NCBI GenBank assembly: GCA_015680685.1 | Contig: MNCI01004374.1 | Span: 578,298-642,297 of the forward strand | Direction: 5' to 3' | Origin: Gnetum montanum | Lineage: Eukaryota; Streptophyta; Gnetopsida; Gnetales; Gnetaceae | Length of the DNA: 64,000 nucleotides | Program-made: the position numbers and the translations under genes | Part shown: positions 1 through 11,663 of the stretch, in pieces | Numbering within the stretch: position 1 is the first letter of the stretch | How the letters are laid out: every line of letters starts with the position of its first letter | Notes under the pieces: generated by a model | Database searches by the model: none | Told to the model about the DNA's origin: nothing | The model's input: only the letters and a program-made list of their open reading frames with translations

Positions 1-1320
1 GGGTTGATTGGCTGCTATCCTAGTCTAAGTTCTCTTAGAAATAAATCTTGGGAAACGTGAAGCTTTTTGTTTCCTTAATGTAAAATAATGTGTAGTTGGT
101 TGGCAAAGGGCAAAGAAGAGTTCGCTCATAAAACAAAAATTACTAAAAATAAATGTTAAAATGAAACTATAAATTTGTGTGAAAAAGAAAGAAATATTGT
201 AATAATATATTTAAAAAAACACTAAAATATGCTATTTAAAAATATATATTTTTTGAAAAGAAACATAAATGTAAAAATTGCAATACTTATAAAATTTTTT
301 AAAAAAAGGCCAATAGTAAAATGCAAAATTTCAGAAAAATAAATTTAAAATTGCATAATTAAACAAAACTATCTTACCTATTCTAAGATTAAGGTAAGGA
401 CCCCCAAAATTCAAATTTGAAAATAGGATTGAGGAACAAGGATTTCTTTTTCTAAAAAAAAATTAAAGAAAAATGGGTGATAAGACCCGAAAGTTTTCAA
501 GAAACAAACTTTTGAGAATAGGAAATAAAAGGCTCGAAAATTCATTAAAAAAAATTTCAAGGTGATGGCTAAAAATAGAAATTTTAAATCAAACAAGTTT
601 GAAATAAGGAAAATGAAATTTTCAGGAAATAAAAACTTAATAGGGATTAGAAAATGATAGAAAATAGATATTTCAGAAAATGGGATAGGAACGGCTAGAA
701 AATTGGCAAAAAAAATTGAATAAATAAAAGGCGGAGAAAGACCCTCCTTCTAGTGCCAAAAGAGTGTTAATGCATAAATTTTGGATACACCAACAGTAGA
801 AAAAAAAACTTGTTTTAGGGCACCTCATGTATGAATAGTCTCAGCTACAGAGGGCTACATGGCCTTTTGCAAATAATAAAATTTTTTAAAAAACTTAGAA
901 TTTAAATTAAATAATTGTATTCAATACAATGAGTAAAGAAATGAATTTTCCCTTGTCTTGTTAACGCTATCCATTCATGACTACTATTGCAGTCCTCAAA
1001 GCTTGTCGTCGACCTAAAGAAAATTGCCTATCGCTTCGTGACTACTGATGGTGTCCATTGCTAGGTAGGAAGAGTGCGATCATCGTGAATGAGGGAGAAA
1101 AAGACAGTGCCCATTGCAGGGAAGCAATTGTGGCTTCAAAGCCTGTCACCGTCTACCACCTTTTGTGCATCGTTGTAAAGAGGAAGATCATCCACCCACG
1201 TTTGCACCATCAAGACAAGTTGCCGACCTAAAATCACACGTCTCATGTTCTACGCAGACGTGCAAAGATCCAATTTTGAGCCGTTGGCTCTTGCTTTGAC
1301 CCTCGTTGAAGATTAGTTGA
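1..1320. other. AT-rich upstream region, possible retroelement leader remnant
   Basis: No gene is recognisable here. Positions 1-740 are A-rich on this strand. Around 740-758 is a motif (ccctccttctagtgcca) nearly identical to one next to the right LTR of element E at 60012-60028, where it sits in the primer-binding-site position of a - strand retroelement. The stretch may therefore be the leader and PBS of another decayed - strand element. Positions 960-1300 are less AT-rich and show nothing I can name. Confidence 0.3.
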
Positions 1321-1328
1321 AAGTCTGT

Positions 1329-1350
1329 AAAGAAAAGAAAAGAAAAGAAA
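1329..1350. repeat. AAAGA microsatellite
   Basis: A short purine run with an aaaga-type five-base period, directly upstream of the 27-base tandem repeat. Confidence 0.6.
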
Positions 1351-1365
1351 GGAGGAAATTGTTGC

Positions 1366-1470
1366 CTCTTTTGGATTGATAGAAAGAGCCCTTTTGGATT
1401 GATCGGAAAAAAGAGCCCTTTTGGATTGATCGGAAAAAAGAGCCCTTTTGGATTGATGGGAAGTGCCCCC
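1366..1470. repeat. 27-base tandem repeat upstream of the AGPase gene
   Basis: The core cttttggattgat recurs with a 27-base period (at 1391, 1418 and 1445), separated by cggaaaaaagagcc, with a degenerate copy before them (1366-1390) and a tail after (1469-1476). It lies 600-700 bases upstream of the start codon. No function can be assigned. Confidence 0.8.
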
Positions 1471-1936
1471 TCTTTTGGAGACCCTTTTAGGATTTGATGT
1501 TTTTTTTTTTCAGACCCACCTTGGTTTTATAGCTGCTGCGGCCATCCATAATGATGCCCACGTTTCATAATGATGACCACGTTTCATGTGATCGCATGAT
1601 TTTTACTGTGGTTATTAAAAGAGAGAGACATTGATAATCATGGCCCCATGAGAGCATGGGAGTGTTGACATCAACTGGTGGTTTTTTGAAGATTACAGCA
1701 GCAAAATCTCTCTGACGAGGATGTGTATATATTGGAAGCCAGTGGAAATTCACGTGTAATAAGGTCGGGAGTGAGAATTAGAGGGCGCACGTTACGAACA
1801 TTGTTTGTAAGCACAAGGACTAATAATAGTAGCAAGCAGTAGGAGCACAAGTTGTCAACTAACGGCCCAAGCAAATACCTCTCTGATTTGATCTCATTGC
1901 TTACATTCCTTCATCATATGTGGTAGTATAACTGTG

Positions 1937-1950
1937 TATATACATATATA
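1937..1950 (+). promoter_or_regulatory. candidate TATA box of the AGPase gene
   Basis: TATATACATATATA lies about 130 bases upstream of the ATG at 2082, a reasonable distance for a core promoter with a short 5' leader. The surroundings are AT-rich, so chance occurrence is possible. Confidence 0.35.
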
Positions 1951-2081
1951 TTTTGCTGCCCATTATTTCTGCTCTACAACTGTAAATAATCTCTTATTAT
2001 TGTTCGAGTTTCTTACCGTTGTTGTACTAACTACTGAGTTCGTTGCGGAATTAGATTAATATTATTATATGCATGTAGGGC

Positions 2082-5000
2082 ATGGCATCAGTTGCAAATT
2101 TGCAGATAGAGAGTTCATCAGCTCTGAGCTACTGCTGCAAGAAGGGAAACCAAAATAATCTTGCAAAAGCTTGTGGGATTTGGAAGCACCAGCTACAACA
2201 GAACCAGGCTAAGCCTCGAATTCTCCGCGAAAAAATATGCAAACCTCTCACAGTTACGGCTTCCGGCTCTGTTTCTCCCTCTAAATCACCCAGTCAAGAA
2301 CTACAGGTAAACTACAGCTATTTCAAACTGGTTTTTTCACTTACTTTTATTTATCTGTTCACTTTTATCTTTTCCAGTTGACCTTTTCTACAACAATGAT
2401 ACAGCAACTTTTTAAAATACTTTTATTATCTGAGCTTTAACTTAACCTTTTTCTTTTTTTCTAAATTTCAAAAATTTAAGTTCCTGGTCAATAGCAAGCT
2501 ATTTCAGAGTTTCTTGTATGAAACATAAATCGTTGGTTACGCTTGAACTTGTATGTGAAAGGTGTGATAGGATAGCTACAAATTTCATTGCAACGGACAA
2601 ATTTAACAACCGACAAACGTAAGGCAAATATTTTGTTGTGCAGGATCTGCGCATCGAATCACGTGATAAACGCGTTGCAGATCCCAAGGAGGTTTGTTGC
2701 ATCATCCTTGGAGGAGGGGCAGGAACACGCTTGTTTCCACTCACGAAAAGGAGAGCTAAGCCCGCCGTAAGAATCTCAGCCTCGCTTCACTTCACTTCAC
2801 TTCATACATGACTGGCTGCTTCCGTCATGTTTTCTTCCGATCCAAAACAGAAAAACATGATAATTCTTAAATTTTAGATTGTTTATGTTAACAAAAACAT
2901 GCATGTTGGAATTGGATTTGGTGCTTGCCTGACAGGTGCCAATTGGTGGAGGGTACAGATTGATCGATATTCCAGTGAGCAACTGCATAAACAGCGGCAT
3001 CAACAAGATATTCGTGCTCACCCAATACAATTCAGCTTCGCTCAACCGCCACTTAGCTTACCTTCTGCTCCGGCAATGGCGTCGGTTTTGGAGATGGTTT
3101 TATAGAGGTAGGTACTAATGTTTAGCCATGAAAGTCATTCATAGATTTGTGTATCGTTCGGTCAATTGAACTTTTATTTTTACAGTAATTTCATTAAAGT
3201 GTAGAAGCTTACCTTCAAATTCATTTTATTTTTGCCAATTTCAATTATATTTAAATTACCATTCAAATTTGTTTAGGCGCAGAACACATTAAAGGTTCCA
3301 TCGACCATATGTTAAATTATATTTTATTTATAACCCTTTTGAGGCTTATAATGTAAATTATATTCCGTTCATTGTTCTTTAGAGATTCAACAAGGTGATG
3401 TTAAATAATATTTTTTAATTTTTTCATCCTATATTATACATAAATTTGTAACACTCAATCTTATAATTTAAACTTTTTGAAAAAAGAAAATATTTTCTTT
3501 GCTAAATTATAAATATATAGCTAAATTAGTTTAACAAATTTTACTCAAAGCTAAAGTACAAAATAACTTAAAGTTTCTTTCTAATCTATGTATCTTTTTA
3601 AGTTTGATTTTTTGAGCTGACCTCACTTCAATTTGTTTTTTATTTTAATTTGAGTAAAACTAATCCACAAGTGAAAGCACATTCGAACTGTATTTTAAGT
3701 TAACTTAAAATGATGTAAAAGTGAAATTAAATTAAAGCTAAACTTAAATTATTTTAGGCTTAATGAAATTGTTATCAGAAACAACAAATTGAATTAACCA
3801 AATAAATAATATATTTAAATCAACTTTGAAAATTTTGTTTAACCATGATGCAAAAATTTTGAACAGCCTCTTGCTGCTGCACAAAAACCCGGGAAGCATG
3901 GCATGAAATGGTTTGAGGGCACTGCCGATGCCGTTAGGCAATTCACTTGGGTTTTCGAGGTTTAGTTATATATTTCCTTTAAGGTACTCTACATACTCCT
4001 CTTGGTGCATGATTTTTTTCCCTGATTATTGTTCTTGTTTTGGCCATTTTTGGCATGGCAGGACATCAAAGCCAGAAACGTGCAGCATTTTTTGATATTG
4101 TCCGGTGATCATCTGTACCGTATGGACTACATAGACTTTGTGCAGGTTTGTAAGAACAGGCCGCAGCAATGCCATAAATGACTTAGATGTATAATATTTT
4201 CAATAGTTAGGTTATTTATAGTTAAAATATTTGTCAGTGGGCTACCGGAATTCTCTTTTGTCATTGGTCTATATATATATTTACATGGTTGTTTATTTGT
4301 AATTTCTTCGGTTTTGCTATTTTTTAATGTCTTTTATGATTTTCCTATAACAGTAATACAACAACTTATTAACCTATTTAATATAAAATTAATTATATAG
4401 TATAAATCAGTTATGTTACTCATTACTGTGACATGCAGAGACACCTGGATACCGATGCAGATATCACGATCTCTTGTGTCCCGATGGATGATAGGTAAAT
4501 CAATTTTTAGAATAAATATATCCAATGTACTTCAATAGTTTAATGAAGCAATATCACAAGGCAGAAGTTGATCACTGACACATGCATGTTTCTTAACTTT
4601 TATTGATAGTCCTCAATGTGTTTATGGATCAAATAATTATCATAAACACATCTAATTCATGTTTTTTAAATTTTAAATTATCTTGGTGTTTATTGAAAGT
4701 AGCATATGAACTCTACTTATCTTTCCAGGATTAGTAACAAGAAATTGGTAATTGCAAAATTGCATTTTGCATGTCTGCTTAAATCATAAATACGATTTTA
4801 CCTCACATGCAATAAATTTGTTATGTTGGTAGGTCTATAATTAATTATTCCAAATACATAAAGTTCCCTTTGTGGAAGGAAATTCAAATTCCCAATATTG
4901 GATTCTTCACTGATTCCATTACATGTTGATGGCACTAAGCTATAACAATGTTTTGGCAGCCGTGCATCTGATTATGGCTTGATGAAAATTGATGATAAAG

Positions 5001-6994
5001 GCCGAGTTCTTTATTTCAAGGAAAAGCCCAGAGGAGAAGATCTAAAAGAAATGGTAATGCGCCAATACGTTTTTTTACTGTAGTTTTTCGTGGTGTGTGA
5101 AGCCTGGCGTGTGGGTATTTGAATAAGTATTAATAATAAATTAAAAATAAAAATATTTGAACAGGAAGTGGATACCACAGTATTGGGTCTGTCATCTGGG
5201 GAGGCTGAGACAAAGCCTTACATTGCTTCAATGGGCATTTATGTCTTCAAGACAGACGTGCTGCTTAAACTTCTCAGGTATGCAATATCTAATTAAATTC
5301 CATCATTATTTCCAGATCTCACTTTGCATTTTAATTTGGTAATAACATAGTAACATAACACAGGCACAAGTATCCTACTGCCAATGACTTTGGCAAAGAA
5401 ATAATTCCTGCATCTACCCAAGACTGGAATGTACAGGTATAGCCATGCACTTTCTTATCTCTGATTTTGTTTTATATTTCATAATAATGCACTAACGACT
5501 AAGCAAGCGGTTTATATTATATTCCAGTTGATTATTAATTGAATTGTATGATGTGTATAGGCATATCTATTTAATGATTACTGGGAAGACATAGGAACGA
5601 TGAAGTCCTTTTTTGATGCAAATATGGCTCTCACAAATGAGGTCAGCCTCCATGCTTCTATATATAAATCTAAAATGAATGCATATTATATTTTCCGTAC
5701 ACCATGCAATTAGTGTCAATTATTTATCGTTATCCTTCTGCGCAGCCTCCACCGTTTCGCTTTTATGATACCACAAAACCGATCTTTACTTCACCACGTT
5801 TTCTTCCTCCAATAAAAACAGAAAAATCCCAGGTGAGCAAACTCCCTAATAACATCTTCTTTCTAATATGATATATGTTTTTAAGTTTTTTCTTGTATTC
5901 CTCTGTAACCTGCTTTTCCGAATACCACTTTTAAGGTATCCTTATTCCGTAGAACTTAACGAAACTGTTAATGAACGAATCATGAGTGCACTGCAGGTGA
6001 GGAATTCAATTATATCACATGGATGTTTTCTGAGACACTGCAGGGTGGAGCGTTCTATCGTGGGAATCCGTTCTCGTTTGGAATATGGCGTTGAACTGAA
6101 GGTGAAGATGATGCTGGGTTGAAATTGTTAAAAATAGGAATAGATATGTTTTTATTTCTCAAAAGCTATACTGCATCTTTATTTTTCATAGCAAGAAAGG
6201 TTACAAAATGAGTCACAGTAATATAGAGTATTGGCTTGTTAAACCACCATTATATCATCATATGTATGCATTTAAAATTTAAAGTATGGAGCTCCAGGAA
6301 CCAGAATTAGATGGCTATATGTAAGATATGTAGCTACCGTGAAACTTTTATAACTCAGCTTCAACCTATAATTTACTCTTTATTGTTAAACCAAACTGAA
6401 GTATGAGTGACCCCGTTTTCTCCGTAAAAGAGTAAACCAGGAATCCGCAAGTTACAAGAACTGTGTGTTAGTCTGCTAAAGAGCAGCTCCTTGTTTCAAT
6501 ATATAATATTTAACTGCTGTCATTTTGCATTTAGGAAACCACGATGATGGGAGCTGACTTCTATGAGACACCCGCTGAAATTGAATCACTTTTGAGGCAA
6601 GATAAAGTACCACTGGGTGTGGGCGAGAACACGAAAATAAGGTAACTATTATTATTATTTGAGCTTTATTTTTCGTAAGCTTTGGTTTGAGCCAAAATAA
6701 ATGATTGAAAATATCATTTAATGCATTTGATCTGCTTTTGGTGGCAGGAATTGTATAATCGACAAGAATGCCAGAATTGGAAAAAACTGCGTCATAGCAA
6801 ACTTAGATGTAAGTGTATGCGTCCTCTTTTTTCTTATTAACATTTATATTTTTCTAAAGTAATGGGTTTATTACTCTATAATTACTGCGCAGCATGTTGA
6901 AGAAGCTGACCGAGAATCCGAAGGATACTACATAAGATCGGGAATCCCTGTAATATTAATGAATGCCATAATTAAAGATGGAACCGTCATGTAG
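2082..6994 (+). CDS. APL: ADP-glucose pyrophosphorylase large subunit, 15 exons, frameshift in exon 3
   Basis: This subunit of the plastid heterotetramer makes ADP-glucose from glucose-1-phosphate and ATP for starch synthesis. Exons: 2082-2306, 2644-2766, 2936-3107, 3867-3959, 4062-4145, 4439-4494, 4960-5053, 5165-5277, 5364-5436, 5561-5641, 5746-5832, 5997-6101, 6535-6641, 6748-6808 and 6893-6994; all introns are GT-AG and phases match. The sum is 1576 bases, about 525 residues, normal for the family. Exon 1 supplies a Ser/Lys-rich transit-peptide-like leader. Exon 2 carries [19 protein letters not shown], exon 4 [12 protein letters not shown] with the catalytic Asp, exon 5 [11 protein letters not shown], and exons 12-15 the C-terminal beta-helix. 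[14 protein letters not shown] and FTSPRFLPP indicate the large rather than the small subunit, closest to the potato LS1/APL3 type. Exon 3 is 172 bases, not a multiple of three: frame is lost between 3059 and 3071. It is either a young pseudogene or a sequence error. Confidence 0.93.
3059..3071 (+). other. frameshift site in AGPase exon 3
   Basis: Upstream the frame reads SASLNRHLA; downstream [12 protein letters not shown] is in another frame. Thirteen bases separate the two parts where the family has five codons, so two bases appear to be missing. Read as it stands, translation runs into TAA at 3116-3118 in the following intron. Confidence 0.85.
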
Positions 6995-7699
6995 AGGCCT
7001 TGAGAAGCAGCAGGACAGCAAATTGACGTTAAAATGTAATTATTGAAGATTTTATCCAGCTTGAAGATAAAATATAGTTTGGTGAAATTTGCGATTAATG
7101 GCATCGCAACAAGGAAGCTGATTCAAAATCGGAAATATTTTTTGTAGTGATGTGATAAGTTTATTCATAGTTTTTTAATTCGGCATTAGATAGCCAGTTC
7201 AACTGTCAGTGGCTGGATTAGAATTATTGAGGGATCCAACTTGAGTGAGTGCGACTTTTATAAAAAAATAATCGTTTTAGGTATGATTTTTCCCAGTTTT
7301 AAACACTAAATTTAATGTACGGTTTATTGCTAATTTTTGTCAGGGTGAAAATTAAAATTTATTTACCTCAATCTCCACCCTAAACTTTAGAACCACAAGA
7401 CAACATTAGTGATATAACTTTTCTTTTTCATAATTTTACAGATTTTAATCTGATTTTCACGATGCAATTTCTACAACTTAAGTATGATTTTCCCATACAA
7501 GACGATTTTTAATCTAAACAAAACATAAAAAATTTCTTAGTTTGTTATGTTCCCATATTAGCATTTTTGTTCCAGAGAAACATAAAACATTGAATTTTAG
7601 AATACAAATACTCAATTCTTGTTAAAAAAATGTACATTACCCTCTTTTAAAAGATAAAAAAGAAAAAAAACAATGTGAAGTTACTATTTATATATTTTT
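6995..7699. other. 3' flank of the AGPase gene
   Basis: AT-rich sequence after the stop codon; it should contain the 3' UTR. No single poly(A) signal stands out among several A-rich candidates (for example near 7060 and 7260). No gene is seen. Confidence 0.5.
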
Positions 7700-7722
7700 A
7701 GGTTGCAATAAGGACTAGCATT

Positions 7723-8568
7723 ATGCATCAAGGTATGCAGAGCGTTCAAGGAGCGAAAATGCACAGCGTTCAAGGAGCAGCGACAGGTATGGAGGCAAGC
7801 GTGACGGCCCAAGGCATGACGGCAGGATTGGCAGACACGGCCAAGTCGGAGGAGAGGCAGAGGGTCAGAGATTTCGGTGAGTACTCCAGAGAAGGATCAG
7901 CGCTGAGGATCAAAGTCAGATGCCCAGACACTGACACACTGGAAATATTGGAGCGCAGCCTAATAGGCAAATTTGTGTCTGAAGGGGCACGACCACGCAT
8001 AGACCTGATCCGACGTTGGGCCTGGGCAGCATGGGGGTTAGATATGGTGACGGTTAAATGCCTGGAAGACGACCGCCTCCTGTTTTGTTTCGTCTCATTG
8101 GAGGAACAGGAGCAAATACTGGTGGGGGGACCATGGTTCTACGGGGCACGAGGTCTGGCTCTGGCGCCCTGGTGCTCGAGGGCTCACCAGGATCCGACTC
8201 TGCTTGAGTGGGCACCAGTTTGGGTGTGGCTGCATGGCCTCCCCCTTGAATACTAGTCAACAAAGTTCCTACAATCGCTTACAAAGTTGTTTGATGAGTT
8301 TATCAAGTTCAACCATTTCACCGGGGCTATGGAACACCTGGGTTTCGCGCGGTTCTGCGTGTGGCAGCCTTTTCAACCAATCGAGCCAATCAAGGAGCTG
8401 GTACTGGACACAGATCTAGGCAAGGAGAGGGTTTGTGTTTAGTTTGAAAACCTACTGATGGCACCACCCCTGACGATGGCCTCCCAGACTGGGGATGACC
8501 CAGCACATAACAATCGTACTGCATCCACACTGGAGGATGGGTGGCATCTTATAGGCAAAAAAGGCTGA
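7723..8568 (+). pseudogene. LINE ORF1, DUF4283-like RNA-binding protein, broken
   Basis: The reading frame starts at ATG 7723 and runs in one frame to TGA 8566-8568, interrupted by TAG at 8254-8256 and 8440-8442. The N-terminus repeats the motif HSVQGA. Residues of about 60-177 fit the DUF4283 domain of plant LINE ORF1 and gag-like proteins: GGPWFY, then WAPVWVWLHGLPLEY followed directly by the first stop where the family usually has Trp. After it, GFARFCVW continues the family pattern. The zinc knuckle that often follows is not visible. ORF1 proteins of this kind bind LINE RNA. Confidence 0.75.
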
Positions 8569-8569
8569 G

Positions 8570-9019
8570 TTGCCAACAGGAAACCACAGGAGCCCACAGG
8601 ATCCACTTCGCCGGAAACGGCCCCCCAAGGTCGATGGGACTCAAGGTAAGATCGAGGCTAACGGTCGACCACTTCCTGGTCCCAGAGAGCCGCAAGGAAA
8701 ATCAATGGAGGACACACGTGGGGAAGGGCTATTGGAGACTGGATGGGAAGCCAAGCCAAGTATGGCAAGTAAGCCCTATTATCACATGTTGGCAGGGGCT
8801 GGGGCTCTGGCCCCCACGAGCATCCAAAAGACGAGCACCCAAACAAGGACAGAATCAAAGCAGGGCTACTACGGGTCACCTTGCACCCCCACTTCTAGGG
8901 GGGAGGGCCCTTCACGAGGGGGACTATCTCTGCCATCGATAACAGACTGGATTAACACCAGCTGTGGTTCGGCGCAGTCCAACTCCCCTCCCAAGGGGAA
9001 GGGGATACTACGCGAATAG
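8570..9019 (+). pseudogene. probable C-terminal part of LINE ORF1, shifted frame
   Basis: An open frame of 149 codons, one frame away from the preceding ORF1 segment, rich in Pro, Ser, Gly, Lys and Arg and without a recognisable domain. Its position between the DUF4283 part and ORF2 suggests the low-complexity tail of ORF1 after a frameshift. It could also be a chance open frame in GC-rich DNA. Confidence 0.4.
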
Positions 9020-9156
9020 GGGATGGCGGTATCCCTGCCAGTGGCCAAGGTTGGATGACCGAACAACAACACCCGTTGACACAAGGCTACGCAGCTATTC
9101 ATTGATTTGGGAGTGCAGCCCACACTCCAAGAGGTTTACAACCAACACATGTCCCC

Positions 9157-9990
9157 ATGAAGGTCCTCTCATGGAACTGTAGGGGCCAGGGTACCCCATA
9201 TAAAAGGCATACCCTGCAATGTATGGTGCGAGACGAGAGGTGCGATATTGTGTGTTTACAAGAAATGAAACTTCAACAGACAAAAGCACATGTGCTACAA
9301 TGGCTGGGGTGGCATAGCCATCTGGTGCCCAGCAGGGGACGTGCGAGAGGCCTTGCGGTCCTCACCAAGATGGACTCGTATGTCCTGGACACTTCCGATT
9401 GGTGCATCACGATGCACCTGCCGAGGCCGGACGTGTGGGTAACCAATGTATACGGTGCTCAGGGATGGCAAGATTGCCTCCAGGAGCTATCCTGGGTCGT
9501 GGGACTTGTCCCTAACAACGCCGGTTGGTTACTGATCGGAGACTTTAACCAAAGGCTCTACAGCTGGGAGAAGACCAGAGTCAATAGGGCAGAGCCCCTA
9601 GGGGCACCCGAATTTCTCACGTTGTTATAGCGTATTGACCTCATCGACATGGAAATCGCAGGGTGCAAGTGCACTTGGAGCAATCGCAAACAGGGCACTA
9701 CGTGGGTTCAATCCTGGATTGACCAGGTGTTGGTCAGTAAGGCGCTACTGACTGAATGGGACATCCATGTCTACGAAGGTGCTCGGATGGCCTCAGATCA
9801 CCGGCCCATCCTCTGCCAGCTGAAACGTGACGTGTTTCGGGGCCCCCGCCCGTTTTGTTTCGAACGCACCTGGCTACGCAAGCCATGGCTAGGTGAGCTG
9901 GTTCTGGACATTTGGCAGGGATATACGACCTCGGTGGATCCACGCGAATTTCTGAAAAATGGATTAAAGACCCTTAAAAGTCAAATTTAA
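9157..9990 (+). pseudogene. LINE ORF2, APE-like endonuclease domain
   Basis: ORF2 starts at ATG 9157 with MKVLSWNCRG, the usual start of plant LINE ORF2. The endonuclease that nicks target DNA is complete in outline: WNCRG (residues 6-10), LQEMK with the metal-binding Glu at residue 36, GDFN (128-131), then after an in-frame TAG (9628-9630) WIDQVLVS and the catalytic SDHRP. Both halves are in the same frame, so the stop is a point change. The open frame ends at 9990, and 9991-10365 is linker with more stops. Confidence 0.85.
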
Positions 9991-10365
9991 ACCATCGGAA
10001 CAATAGAAAAATATAGTTTCAAAGGATACCGAATTCAGATCCAGGCCAAGCTACAGACAATTCAGAAGCAACAGGAGCAAGGGGCAGATCACACATGCGA
10101 GGAACTTTCCCTCTAGGCTGAGCTACAACTTCTGCACCATGAAGAGAAAGAATATTGGTGCCAATGGTCCCGCATGTAGTTGCTGAGGGCAGGGGATCGG
10201 CACACGAAATTCTTTTTTGTAGCAGCGAAGGCATACTGCGAAACTCACCAATGAATGATGCAGTGTCTCATGCAAGGAGAACAACTGCACCCACACTCTG
10301 GTGCAGCCAGACTGCTGTAATACTAGCAGCAAGTCTAGAAGTGGTAGCCAACAGACCCGATTTCT

Positions 10366-11663
10366 GTGCTAGTGCAAAAAATTTTAAACCCAGCTGACAA
10401 CTCACAGCTTCTGCAACCTTTCTCTTGCCAAGAGCTCCGAATCGTGCTACAGGATATGCTGGCAGATAAGGCCTCGGGGCCAGATGGATGGCCTATTGAA
10501 TTCTTCCGTGAATTCAAGGACGTTCTGAGGGCGAACCTGCTAGATGTTTTTAACTACATGCTGACGTGGCGTCTGGTTCACAAAGAAATCAACTGCTCCC
10601 ACATGGTCCTACTACCAAAGACGGAGAATCCCACATCCTCAGGACATTTCCGACCCATCGGAGTCTGCAACTCACTCCTGCGTTTATTTTCTTGCATGCT
10701 TGTTGTCAGGCTGCGGCCCCTCATGCCTCGATTGGTGAGGAAAAACCAAGCTACTTTTATGAAGGACTGTCATCTTCAAGACCAAGTCCTGCTGCTGCAG
10801 GAAATTTAGCACTCCCTTTGGGTTGCTAAATTATTGGGACTTTGCATCAAGTTAGACATTACCAAGGCTTACGATTCTGTGAGTTGGGTTGCCCTGAGGA
10901 TCGTGCTACATGTGAAAGGCTTCAACAAGGCTTTCATGGAGCTCTGCCTACAGATCCAACGGGAGGAAGGTACTCGCTGGATATTGATGGGCACCTGTGG
11001 GGCTTTCACAGGACCGGATGAGGGCTCCCACAAGGTGACCCTCTCTCTCCGCACCTTTTCCTAATGATGATGGACCTCCTACAAACATACTGTGCTGAAG
11101 AAGGAGTCCAGGGGCTTAATATGCACAACATCCCTTGTCTAACTGCCCATTACGCGGATGAAACCATGATCTTCACCAGGGTCGTCGTGCTGCAAGCTAG
11201 GACGTTAATGAGGATGCTAAATTGGCTACACCATGAAGTGGGACTGGCACCCAACCCAGGGAAATCTACGTTATATTTCACACACACCCATCCTACGGTA
11301 CGTAGCAAGGTCATTCAAATCTTGGGGATCCTACCTGGGGAGGTAGAAGACAAATATCTGGGCATCCCCATCCACAACTGGCACAAACTGCAAACCTAGC
11401 AGGCTCTCATCATGAGAATCCAGAAATGCACAATGCACTGGATGAATAGCTTCCTATCCCATAAAGGGAAAATTGTGTTGGCATCTACTGTGTTGGGAGC
11501 CATGGCGATGTTTGCTGCCTCGATGGCCTCCCCGCTCTTCGGAGTTGCCATAAAAATCGATACAATTATTCGCAACTTCGTGTGGTCAGGTGGCAAGGGA
11601 GGGAAAAAGATGCACCTGGTGGCATTGGGCCAAAATCCCCTAGCCTCGTACCGCAGGGGGTAG
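10366..11663 (+). pseudogene. LINE ORF2, non-LTR reverse transcriptase domain
   Basis: The frame continues that of the endonuclease. KASGPDG (residues 35-41 of this segment) and FRPIGVCN are signature blocks of non-LTR reverse transcriptases, followed by LDITKAYDSVSW. A TAG stop lies at about 10807. A frameshift near 11010-11035 breaks the GLxQGDPLSP block. The active-site box at about 11150-11165 reads YADE instead of YADD. YLGIPI and the thumb-like region (LVALGQNP) follow to 11663, with one further TAG at about 11397. Confidence 0.85.

Noticed and set aside
1366-1470. CRISPR-like array
   Set aside because: The copies are directly adjacent with no unique spacers, and the genome is a plant's.
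7690-7722. Target-site duplication of the LINE
   Set aside because: A weak agatA-rich similarity between the 5' flank and the sequence after the poly(A) is not better than expected in AT-rich DNA.
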